From positions 1-64,000 of the IMG/VR virus record IMGVR_UViG_3300042691_021282: a stretch of 64,000 nucleotides of DNA; one strand, given 5' to 3'. This stretch comes from a virus. Numbering within the stretch: position 1 is the stretch's first letter; every line of letters starts with the position of its first letter. The notes beneath the pieces were generated by a model. It saw only the letters and a list, made by a program, of their open reading frames with translations, had not been told where the DNA came from and did no database searches. This document shows, piece after piece, positions 24,222 through 33,300 of this stretch. Made by a program: the position numbers and the translations under genes.

Positions 24222-26138
24222 TTAGTTACAATTCCAACGACGAAGGGCTTTGTTGATTCTTGAATCTGGATCTCTTGCAGTTTCTGCGGATGTTAATCTT
24301 TTTTTCATACCACTCATTCTGCTGCAAAAAGATTTACGTCGATCTGCTCTCTTGCCAGTAGGATTTTTTTCAGTCACTGCAGTTTGTAGTTTGGAACCTG
24401 GATTCTCGCGCCGATATGTATTAACTGCCTTTTGACTTAACCCATCAGTCTTATCTTTACGATTGACTTTTTGCCAATCTTCATCAACTTCAAACTCTTC
24501 TCCCATCGGTCTTATATAATTTCTATTTGGTCCCGGTTTTGCAGAACTTCCTCCTTGAGGTCCAAATGCTTGAATTAAAGGTTGTCCTGGTTGAATTTCG
24601 GAAACTGAATGATAAATTACATTGCATCCAGGATAAACTTTTTGAAGTTCATCATTAATTTCTTTGCGAGTTGGAAGTTTTACTTGCGGGAAAAACATTT
24701 TAAGTGAATAATATTTTCCTCTCCAGTTTAAAGTAACTCCAATTACATTACCTGTTTGTGCTTGCAATCTTGTTGCCTCGTTAACTTGAGATTTAAAACC
24801 CTTAATTGGTTCTGGTTTGATAATATCAACTATTTCGGCAAATGTATTACCATCTACATCTTCAATAGTTACATTTTCTGCTTTTACACAAGAACCTTTT
24901 TCGTATGGAGTAGTTCCTTTTTTTCTTTTATATCCAGTCCAACACTTTTCATCTAAGATTTCTTTTGTAATTTTATCAACCAATTTTTCTTCAAATCTAG
25001 GAATATCTACTTTTGATGCTGCTTTCTTTTGTAATTTTTGTGCTTTAGGACCAAGTTGTTGTGCAGCATCGGGAGTTAATGCAGATGCACCACTTGATTT
25101 TTTAATTTGAGTTTGAGAACCTTTTAATATTCCTCTTCTTACCGTTATCTTCATTTCTTCTTCCATTTCCCCACTTGCAACATAGTCTGCTGCAGTATCA
25201 AGATAATCTGCTGCTTTGGTAATCTTTGACTGAACCCATGCTTCAAGACTACCTTCACCTTTTTCTACTTTTACTTTAAGTCTTTCTGCAGCATTCATAA
25301 GAGTTTCTAACTCAGAACGAACCATTGAATATTCGTGATCTTTTACTGAAACTTTATCCCAAGCTTTTCCACCGTAAGAACACTCAGATCTAGTTTCTCT
25401 TTTATCGCATAAAGGACAATATCTTTCTTCTTCGTGCATAGTTGCCTCCGATTTAGTTCCCCAGTTTGCAGCACCAACTCTACGGCATTTGACTAGTGCT
25501 CCAGATGCATAAGCACTTGGCCAAACGTCATAACGTGATTTTACTTTTTTGTAGCAAGCATCTTTTTTACCACTACCTTTTCCAGGTCTGTCTTTTACTT
25601 CCTGTAATTCCATTTCTTCAGTTCTTACGTTAGTTGGTTTTGCTCCACCAGTTTTTTCTGGTTGATTTGGATCTAATCTATTTTTTCTACGTCTTGCCCT
25701 TTCTTCTTCAGAATCTGATAAATTTGAAGACATTTTAGAACTTCCACATTTTGGTGTGGAAGTTTGACCTGGTTGACGGGCACAAGGTTTTCCTGCCCAT
25801 TTACCACCTAATTGAACCCACCCTTTTTTGCCATTAGAAGACTTTGATTTATTAAACCAATCATGAAGACCTTCATCTCCAGACTTGGTTTCTTCTTTTA
25901 CATCCTTAAATTTTTTATGATGTTTTTTAGCATCTGCTTCCATTTTCTTCAAACGAGTATAATAATCTGGAATTTCATCTAGATGCTGAAGAGCAATATC
26001 CATTGCTAATGTATGATCTTTAGTATGCTCATGCTCAATAGGTTCTCCCATATCAAGTTGCTTCTGTATGAAAGAAACATCAAGACGATGCTTCTTTGCA
26101 ATTTGCTCAACAGTTTTATGAGGCTTGATTTTTGCCAT
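24222..26138 (-). CDS. Mosaic lysine-rich protein with several small phage modules, 638 aa
   Basis: Located between terminase subunits. Recognisable modules in order: HEHTKDHTLAMDIALQHLDE (35-54, DUF5661-like); GGKWAGKPCARQPGQ (111-125) with TPKCGSSKM; DACYKKVKSRYDVWPSAYAS (193-212) with GALVKCRR; a CPLC pair near 241; a second tryptophan block DEKCWTGYKRKKGTTPYEKG; a WRGKYYSLKMF domain (about 462-526) shared with the protein at 17191-17511; and a C-terminal RKSFCSRMSGMKKRLTS plus DPDSRINKALRRWNC block. Such modules also occur in other phages and giant viruses with unknown roles. The protein is basic and Cys-rich, perhaps DNA- or virion-associated. A doubled NATAAATA element precedes it. Confidence 0.75.
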   Translation of the reverse strand: MAKIKPHKTVEQIAKKHRLDVSFIQKQLDMGEPIEHEHTKDHTLAMDIALQHLDEIPDYYTRLKKMEADAKKHHKKFKDVKEETKSGDEGLHDWFNKSKSSNGKKGWVQLGGKWAGKPCARQPGQTSTPKCGSSKMSSNLSDSEEERARRRKNRLDPNQPEKTGGAKPTNVRTEEMELQEVKDRPGKGSGKKDACYKKVKSRYDVWPSAYASGALVKCRRVGAANWGTKSEATMHEEERYCPLCDKRETRSECSYGGKAWDKVSVKDHEYSMVRSELETLMNAAERLKVKVEKGEGSLEAWVQSKITKAADYLDTAADYVASGEMEEEMKITVRRGILKGSQTQIKKSSGASALTPDAAQQLGPKAQKLQKKAASKVDIPRFEEKLVDKITKEILDEKCWTGYKRKKGTTPYEKGSCVKAENVTIEDVDGNTFAEIVDIIKPEPIKGFKSQVNEATRLQAQTGNVIGVTLNWRGKYYSLKMFFPQVKLPTRKEINDELQKVYPGCNVIYHSVSEIQPGQPLIQAFGPQGGSSAKPGPNRNYIRPMGEEFEVDEDWQKVNRKDKTDGLSQKAVNTYRRENPGSKLQTAVTEKNPTGKRADRRKSFCSRMSGMKKRLTSAETARDPDSRINKALRRWNCN

Positions 26139-26156
26139 TAATATAAAAAGAACCTT

Positions 26157-26168
26157 TATTTATTTATT
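26157..26168 (-). promoter_or_regulatory. Doubled late-type promoter AATAAATAAATA
   Basis: Two overlapping AATAAATA octamers on the minus strand, 19-23 bases before the mosaic protein ATG and overlapping the gp16 stop. Confidence 0.5.
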
Positions 26169-26589
26169 GTTCTTGCGTTTGCTGTTTAAGTAATTTTGCT
26201 AATTCTGCGGTAGAACCAACAAAAAGAGCATTATTAACTGTAGTTGGTCCTTTTTGTTTTTCTTCTTCAACGTCCTTTTTAATCTTATGAAGTGCCATCA
26301 ACTTTTCTGCTATTTCACTGGTATTTTTTATTAATTGTCCTGCAACTTCATATGCTCGGGGCATTTCACTTTCTTGAGCTAATTCAAGAATACCATTAAT
26401 TGCCTCTTGACCTTTTTCTACTAGAGAATATAAGTTTCCTCTTGCATATTCATAATCCTTTTTAATGTCATCTGCAGTTGCAGAATATTTTTCTATTTCT
26501 TCAGAAACTTTTTCTGGTTTAACAGGGACTATCTCACTTTCTACATTAAAAGTGTCATTAAGTTTATCAAATTTTTTTGTCATTTTCAT
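26164..26589 (-). CDS. 16: Terminase small subunit gp16
   Basis: 141 residues, helical and acidic/basic alternating. DDIKKDYEYARGNLYSLVEKG (about 38-58) and EMPRAYEVAGQLIKNTSEIAEKL correspond to the central helices of T4-like gp16, which form the oligomer and contact gp17. It recognises phage DNA for packaging. It is placed between gp15 and gp17 as in T4, although separated from gp17 by the mosaic protein gene. The start MKMTKKF is used. Confidence 0.88.
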   Translation of the reverse strand: MKMTKKFDKLNDTFNVESEIVPVKPEKVSEEIEKYSATADDIKKDYEYARGNLYSLVEKGQEAINGILELAQESEMPRAYEVAGQLIKNTSEIAEKLMALHKIKKDVEEEKQKGPTTVNNALFVGSTAELAKLLKQQTQEQ

Positions 26590-26595
26590 AACTTA

Positions 26596-27597
26596 TCAGA
26601 GAAACTCTCCACTAAATCCGAAATCATCACCAACTTCTATTAAATCATTATCTGCAGAAGTAATAGATTTAATTGGTGCTCCTGCCAAGTGAGAAGTTAT
26701 TGTTGTGCCATCTTTTCCTCTCTCAACTGTTAATGTATTTCCAGATTTAGATAACACAAGTAACTCTTCTCCATCTAGATCAACATAAGTATTGACGGAA
26801 ATGGAACTGGCATCATTTACCGTAATAAGTTGATCTGATGTTGTTATGTCATTTGATATATTAGTAAGTATAATTCCAGTGTAATTCCTGATAGCTCTTG
26901 GTTCTGCTGAATAAACAACTTCTCTTGTTGGAGTGGTTGTAACATCTCCAGCAATAAATCCAACAGATGCCTTCTTGATAATATCTTTGGAGGCAGAAGA
27001 AACTGGACCAAACAGATAAGTCTTTGCAGTAAATCTTAAAGTGTATATTAAAACTCTTCTTGTAGTAAAATCACCTTCATAATCATCTTGCATAGTGATA
27101 TTCTCTAATACAACTGGAATATCTCTTTTTTCCCGAATAGTATCAACCAAATCGACAGTCAATGTATATGCGGGCTGAAAATATGGCAAAATTTGCTCTA
27201 CAATTTGAAGAGCATCATCATTTAACTTAGACATTATACTAAGTTCAAATTGCATATTATAAGGAACTGGAAGATATGCTTTTCTTACATCAGTTCCATC
27301 AACTTCAGACTTTACTAAAAAAGATTGAGTTGTAGTTGCTTTTCTTGATGCATCATATGTTAACCCAGTAAATTCAAATGACATTCTTGGTAATGTTATT
27401 TGAATTGGTTTACTTAAATTTGGAGATTGATTAAGTCTAGCAAGAAATTTTTGCGTTGGACCATATGCAAGAGGTACTTTTATTACACTTACAACTTGGT
27501 CAGAGTTATTTGTATGTTTGATGGATATATTATTGAATAAAGATCCAAATGATACAACAGTTTTTCTTAAAATTTCGTGATAAAAGTATTCAAACAT
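26596..27597 (-). CDS. 15: Tail completion / proximal sheath stabilizer gp15
   Basis: 333 residues; T4 gp15 has 272. MFEYFYHEILRKTVVSFGSL aligns with T4 MFGYFYNSSFRRYATLMGDL, IVEQILPYFQPAYT with IVEQILPYFQPHFN, and EKRDIPVVLENI with FKRDIKIVLMSA. It caps the tail and joins it to the head. The extra C-terminal part (about 240-320) is a small beta module with a DGEELLVLSKSGN segment and LTVERGKDGTT. Related modules occur in gp7 and the DUF4815 protein here. A consensus late promoter is 26 bases upstream. Confidence 0.95.
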   Translation of the reverse strand: MFEYFYHEILRKTVVSFGSLFNNISIKHTNNSDQVVSVIKVPLAYGPTQKFLARLNQSPNLSKPIQITLPRMSFEFTGLTYDASRKATTTQSFLVKSEVDGTDVRKAYLPVPYNMQFELSIMSKLNDDALQIVEQILPYFQPAYTLTVDLVDTIREKRDIPVVLENITMQDDYEGDFTTRRVLIYTLRFTAKTYLFGPVSSASKDIIKKASVGFIAGDVTTTPTREVVYSAEPRAIRNYTGIILTNISNDITTSDQLITVNDASSISVNTYVDLDGEELLVLSKSGNTLTVERGKDGTTITSHLAGAPIKSITSADNDLIEVGDDFGFSGEFL

Positions 27598-27622
27598 ACA
27601 ATTAACTCATTTGCTTAATTAG

Positions 27623-27630
27623 TATTTATA
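27623..27630 (-). promoter_or_regulatory. T4-type late promoter for gp15-gp16
   Basis: Exact TATAAATA on the minus strand, 26 bases upstream of the gp15 ATG and just past the gp14 stop. Confidence 0.7.
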
Positions 27631-27633
27631 TAT

Positions 27634-29055
27634 CTATGGCATTCCAAATGGATTAACCTCACTAAAATCTATTATCTGATCTGCTTCTTCTTCAATATTT
27701 TCATTATCATTATAACCATCTCTTGCGGCATATACATCTATAGAACGCAAGTAATGAGATGCACTTGATGCAGATCCAACTATATTTTCTCCAGGAATAA
27801 AACTGCCATTAACCTGAGAAACTTGTAAAACATTAGTTACAGAGTTCCAAGATTTAACTCTCGCAGTTACACCACTCTGAGAACCAGTCACCACTTCATT
27901 AAAGATAAAGTTTCCTGTAGAATTTAATGATGGTGCTGATATTGTAATGCTTGGAGGCACTGAATATCCAAGACCTGCATTTGTAATATAAATTGCACTA
28001 ATATTTCCTGAAGCAGATATTAATGCAGTTGCGGCAGCAGAAACTGAAGATATGCCAGTAAATGTGATTGAAGGGGGGATTACATAACCAGATCCTGAAT
28101 TTGTTACCGTGATAATTCCAACTATTCCATCACCAATTGTTGCAGTAGCTGTTGCTCCTCTGCCACCACCTCCAATAAATCTAACACCCGGAGTTACAGT
28201 GTATCCATAACCAGCATTTACAATTTGAACTCTTTGTACTGATTTTGCTTGGGGATTTACGTTGTCATTACATACAACAATACCCCCAATCATTTCAGCA
28301 ACTGCACTTGCAGTTTGACCACCTGATGGTGCGGAAGACAATCCTACTAAAGGAGTGCTTGTATAACCTCCTCCTCTATTAGTTACTGTTATAAATCTTA
28401 CACCACCATTTACGATAGAAGAACTTGCAGTTGCAGTAATACCAAATCCGACCATTGTAAGATTTGTAATATTTCCATAAGGATTAAATGATGTAGAAAT
28501 ACCAGTTCCATTTTCATCAGTATCACCTAAGTCATCAATGTCAGTAATTCCAGTATCAATTAATTCATCTTCATATTGGAATAATTCGCATCTTAATTCA
28601 TAAGTATATAAACCTTGAAGTTGATAAAAAGGTTTTTCGTGTTCTACATACTTTATTTCAAACAATCTTTTTCCTAATGGAAAATAAACTAAATCCCCTT
28701 CTTTAGGTCTTGACGATAACTTAATATTTGGTTGATTTTGAAGTAATGGAGAAATATAAGTTTTAAATCTTTCTCTAGATATCGTTAGTGTTATTTCATT
28801 AAGAGCCTGTATTCCAAATTTTGATAAAATAGTTGGATTGTCCGAATAACCTTCATAAGTATTTACATATGCCTCTATTGGATATGCATTGTTGAATTCG
28901 GATTCAATAACTTCTCTTATAACTGTTTTTTCAGTAATATATTGCCTTGGCAAATAATGAACTTCAATGCCATACATTCTCAACTGTTCGTTGATAAGAT
29001 CTTGTATTAAACTTTGCTCTGTTTTTGATCCTTGAAGAAAAAAAGGATTAAGCAT
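27634..29055 (-). CDS. 14: Neck protein gp14 with inserted GxGY repeats
   Basis: 473 residues, against 256 in T4. Residues 1-170 have the neck-protein pattern (LNPFFLQGSKTEQSLIQDLI, then PRQYITEKTVIREVIESEFN). Residues about 200-345 are four beta repeats containing RGGGYTSTP, NAGYGYTVTP, NSGSGYVIPP and NAGLGYSVPP. A C-terminal segment ends EEADQIIDFSEVNPFGMP. gp14 and gp13 form the neck that joins head and tail. The insertion makes a larger, probably surface-exposed domain. Synteny with gp13 and gp15 supports the call. Confidence 0.9.
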   Translation of the reverse strand: MLNPFFLQGSKTEQSLIQDLINEQLRMYGIEVHYLPRQYITEKTVIREVIESEFNNAYPIEAYVNTYEGYSDNPTILSKFGIQALNEITLTISRERFKTYISPLLQNQPNIKLSSRPKEGDLVYFPLGKRLFEIKYVEHEKPFYQLQGLYTYELRCELFQYEDELIDTGITDIDDLGDTDENGTGISTSFNPYGNITNLTMVGFGITATASSSIVNGGVRFITVTNRGGGYTSTPLVGLSSAPSGGQTASAVAEMIGGIVVCNDNVNPQAKSVQRVQIVNAGYGYTVTPGVRFIGGGGRGATATATIGDGIVGIITVTNSGSGYVIPPSITFTGISSVSAAATALISASGNISAIYITNAGLGYSVPPSITISAPSLNSTGNFIFNEVVTGSQSGVTARVKSWNSVTNVLQVSQVNGSFIPGENIVGSASSASHYLRSIDVYAARDGYNDNENIEEEADQIIDFSEVNPFGMP

Positions 29056-29059
29056 ATGA

Positions 29060-29914
29060 TTAACCTATCATATCTAGAGGTGGAAGTTCGTAAGTGCTTG
29101 ACATTTTCTCCATTAAAATGTCAATTTCTCTTTGAGCATCATCGTACATTTGTCTACCGTTTAGCTCAACTCCACCTGGAAGTTTTACTCCAGTAAATTT
29201 CATCATATTCTGACCCCATTGCTTCTTGATCAATGAAGTTAAGTATGGTTTTAGAAAGGAATCATTCCAAACTCTAGAATAATCATTTGGATCTAATGTT
29301 GAATAACAATCTATTACAAAATATTGATCTTTAGTTACAGATCCCCAGTCTATATCTAAATATAATCTATCTTGTCTTTTGTTAAATCGTATTTGTTTAT
29401 GTGTATTTAAAAGGAAATCCAAATCTTCCAAATATGTTTTAACCATAGCATAACTTAAAAGTTCTGTAGTTCCCCAATAGTAAATATCATTCAAAAATAA
29501 CTGATATTTAACACTAAACATATTATGGGTAATTGTATTTGCTCCGTCAAAGGTAAAAATTTTATTTACCCCAATAATGTTAGGAGGCATCTGCAAATAA
29601 TTACTATTTTCATAGTATGTAAATGTTGTAGCAGTTCCAACTATATTTGATGTCACTGTTGTAGTTGAAATTCCAGCAGAAGTAGTTGAACTTCCTCCAT
29701 AACCTGCTCTACCCCTATCAATATCATTCTGGGTTACTTTATATTTGTAAAAAGTTGGGTATACCCCATCAAAATGTCTCTCTTGAAAAAATTGAATTGC
29801 ATCATCTACCAAATCTTCAATTTGCTCATCTGCAACATTTATTTCTAAAACTGGAGCACCAAGTTTTCTCTTGCAGTAATCAATTAATTCTTGTCGGGTA
29901 GATGGTTGTGCCAT
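29060..29914 (-). CDS. 13: Neck protein gp13
   Basis: 284 residues (T4 gp13: 309). TRQELIDYCKRKLGAPVLEI (6-25), VDDAIQFFQERHFDG, then the C-terminal LTSLIKKQWGQNMMKFTGVK and LPGGVELNGRQMYDDAQREI are the usual gp13 signatures. It forms the upper neck ring. A Ser/Thr/Gly segment near 75-95 is a spacer insertion. The ATG overlaps the stop of the 56-codon gene upstream by one base, and gp14 follows after four bases, so the neck genes form one unit. Confidence 0.95.
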   Translation of the reverse strand: MAQPSTRQELIDYCKRKLGAPVLEINVADEQIEDLVDDAIQFFQERHFDGVYPTFYKYKVTQNDIDRGRAGYGGSSTTSAGISTTTVTSNIVGTATTFTYYENSNYLQMPPNIIGVNKIFTFDGANTITHNMFSVKYQLFLNDIYYWGTTELLSYAMVKTYLEDLDFLLNTHKQIRFNKRQDRLYLDIDWGSVTKDQYFVIDCYSTLDPNDYSRVWNDSFLKPYLTSLIKKQWGQNMMKFTGVKLPGGVELNGRQMYDDAQREIDILMEKMSSTYELPPLDMIG

Positions 29915-30084
29915 TAGATTCTAAGACTAGAAATTACTTCTTGTTGACTAAAATATAGTTTAATGTATGATTTTGCAAGTTCTCTCAAAGTTTCAATATC
30001 ACTTATACTATCTATATCTCTAGATAGTTTTTCATATTCAAACATTTTTGTCATTGTTTCTAGAGAGATTTTATCAGGATCCAT
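29914..30084 (-). CDS. Small conserved phage protein, 56 aa
   Basis: Reads MDPDKISLETMTKMFEYEKL, then an Asp/Ile-rich turn and ELAKSYIKLYFSQQEVIS. It is predicted all-helical and resembles short proteins placed next to gp13 in other cyanophages as far as I recall. The start overlaps the preceding stop (ATG at 30084, TGA ending 30074) and its own stop shares a base with the gp13 ATG, so it is tightly coupled at both ends. No function known. Confidence 0.7.
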   Translation of the reverse strand: MDPDKISLETMTKMFEYEKLSRDIDSISDIETLRELAKSYIKLYFSQQEVISSLRI

Positions 30085-30298
30085 TTGCCAAATTCCTCAG
30101 TAAGTTTTTAATTTCACCCAAATCACTTTTAATTTCATTCACATTATTTTCAAGATCATTGAGTCTTTGATTTTGATTATACAGTCTTTTGTAATTTTCT
30201 TTGTATTCATTATAACCTTTCATATCAGTACTAATAATAGCATTGGTACTGATATCTCTGGATAAGTTATTTTTATCCTTTACTTTTATATGATTCAT
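30074..30298 (-). CDS. Small coiled-coil protein, 74 aa
   Basis: Residues about 28-70 form a clear coiled coil: YNQNQRLNDLENNVNEIKSD then LGEIKNLLRNLAN. N- and Lys-rich opening. It lies between the large DUF4815-type gene and the neck genes, roughly where T4 carries wac (fibritin), but the size and sequence do not allow that identification. Probably a minor structural or chaperone-like protein; inference. Confidence 0.6.
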   Translation of the reverse strand: MNHIKVKDKNNLSRDISTNAIISTDMKGYNEYKENYKRLYNQNQRLNDLENNVNEIKSDLGEIKNLLRNLANGS

Positions 30299-30303
30299 AA
30301 AAA

Positions 30304-33300
30304 TTAAATCCTAGGTAGTGCAGTTGCAATTGCTCTCAATTGAGAAACTAGAGGTGGGGAAGCCTGATTTGTTCCTATCATAACAATTTTAATTGCAAAT
30401 GCAGTAAAGTCTGGCAATCCATCAATAGTATAATTGTATTCCTTAAATTCTCCATCATTTGATTCTTTAACAAACAAATCTGAAGATCCATCACTTAATG
30501 AAAGATCAATTACAGTATTTCCAACTCCATTCAATTTATAATTTGAATAACCTGGGAATAATTCATAACTTTCTTCATCAAATGTTGCGTCTGGTCTATA
30601 AATCTTATATAAAACTCTAATGTCATTAGTTTCATTTTTATTGGCAGAAAGAATAACCTTAATGGAATTTGCTGGGATTGCTAAATTGATTGGTTTTGAA
30701 ACATAAACTGCAGAATGCGGATCATTTTCAGTTCCTCTTACCTTTTCATCAGTTGCATATAATGAGACATCTTCTAAACCAACGGGGTTATTCAGTAAAT
30801 TTGAAGTTAATATTAAAGATGGTGGTGGAACAAGATCAATTACGGGAGAAATTCTTTCATCGGTGGATGTCATAATGACATCCATACTAAATGATCTTCT
30901 TTCTGGAGATTCTGTAATAAACTTTTGCTCATTAATATCTGAACAAATAATCCTTGGAGATTGGAAATAAAGTCTAGCATTTAATGGGAGATCTTGGTAT
31001 CCGGCATCAACAAAAGATTTTTCATTTCCACCAATACTCGTCCCCGTAAATGTTCTTATTCTAGAAGTCATATCAGATCCAGCTGGGGTAATACTATTAA
31101 TCTTTGGTGCTAGAACTTCATATTGAATATTATTTGATAAAATAGTTCCAGCTCTTCCTGATTGAGTAGTTTTCTTAAAATATAGATTATTTGATCGATT
31201 TGACCCTATGCCAACACCATCAAAATCAGTATCACTTGTATCAATCTTAATATAATAACTATGGAGATCTATAGGATGATTATTTACATCGACTTCAGCA
31301 AAATTATGAACTTTATTAATTCTTCTCAAAGAGATTCCATTAAATTCATATTTAAATACAGGAGAACCAATAGCATATGACTCGATTGATGTTTCATCAA
31401 TTCCTCTTAATGTGGAAGAAGAAACGAGAATATCTCCAGAAACTGAAGTATATCCAATAATCTCATTGCCAATAATTACATATCCAGGATTTGATGCACT
31501 TACCGCAGATCCTTCAAAATAAGTAAATCCAATCCCCGCACCAGATTGTAATGTAATTGTAGTATCATCAACTAAAACTTCTTCAAGTAAGGCAGAATTA
31601 ACTTCATCTGAAGTTGGTCTAAATTGGTCAATTTTAACATAATTCTCCGTAGAATGCATTCCATGATTCATATGAAGAACTTTCATATGAAGACCATCAT
31701 TGTATTGATCTTCAAATATGGAAGATATTGTAACACCAATTCCTGTTTGAGTTGTAATTCCGGAAGAATCAATATAATTAATTGTTGAAATTCCAGAATT
31801 AAATGTTCCCTGAACTTCATCAATAATGAATGTGTTGCTTGATCCTATTGATGTAATAGTTGCTCTACCACCATACCCAAGATTTTGAATTCTTGGAATT
31901 TTTACACTGTCTCCAATTCTGTATCCAAATCCACCCGAAGTAATAGTAACAGTAGATATTCCTACAGTAGTAATTCCAATTGTTGCTAATGCTCCTCTTC
32001 CATAACCTGTCTCAGTTTCAAGTGAAATGCTGGTGTAAGTTCCAATACTATAACCAATTCCAACATTTGATACTATTGCTTGATTAGCACTTGCACCAAT
32101 TCCAATAAGTTTTCCTGTTGCTGATCCCTGAGATAGGGTAACTCCAGGGATTACATTGGTGGTGTTATATCCAGTAGATCCCAATCCAACAATAATTGTC
32201 TTTGATAGTGGGATAAAACTGTTTACAGAAGTCACCGTAGATTTTTGATTTCCTACAGAGAGTTTTGGATTAAAGAATCTGACAAGACCTTCAGTGCCAA
32301 AGGAAGCACGATATAGGTTATATTTAAGATCTTCTAACTGAGAAGGAGTCCAAGTAGTAGCATTTTGGGATTTAAATAAACTTCCTAGTGTTGGTTGAGT
32401 AGATATTCTATTTTGCGTAGAAATATCTACTTCACCTAGACGGGAAATGAAAACTCTATAATTTGGACTATTAGACAGTAAAACAATAGAATATTCTGAA
32501 GACTGGTCCTTTTCAAAATCTCCAAATCTAGTGACCTGTTTTTGTGGACCGGAAAGATATACTGGAGATGGGAATTCAAATCTAGTCGCAATGCTTCCAT
32601 CTGCAGATACAGTCACCGCATCAGGATCTAAAGTAACCTCAGAGAATGGAATTACTACATTACTTGGAACACCAGCAATCATTGGACGAAGTTGTAAAGT
32701 AACAGGAACACTTTCATCCTTAGTTTCAAAAAATACATCAACAGAAGTTACAAATATTCCAGTTTCATCATCAACAAAGAATGATTGTGCGAGAGGATCA
32801 GTTCTACAGAAATTAGGATTTGCATTTTGACTAATTGGAAGTTGTTCTATACGTGTAATTCTAAAACTTCCATTAGTATCATTACCAGAACCATCTCTAA
32901 GTATCAATACTCTTTTATTCCTATCACCATCATCAGTTCTACCATATTGCGGTGATTTTTGAAATGGAATTTCTGTTATTTTTTCTCCTTTTGCATTGAT
33001 AGTAAATATTCTATATCTACCTGGGGTAAATTTAGCATCCTTAGTTACATCTTCAGAAGATTTCCATGGGAATGAGAGGGTATCGGATATTGGTGAAGGT
33101 ATTCTGAGTGGATTTCTATATATTTGACCTGCAACATTTGGATCGTCATCAATTTTTTGCCTAATAGAAATTCTAGCAGTTCCTGTTCCTGTTACAACAA
33201 GATCAACAGTATATCTACCGGAGCTTGGGCTACTAATATCCCAATAAGCATCAATATTTGATACAGTAGGACCTACTGGAGGTATTGGTGGTTCTGGTTC

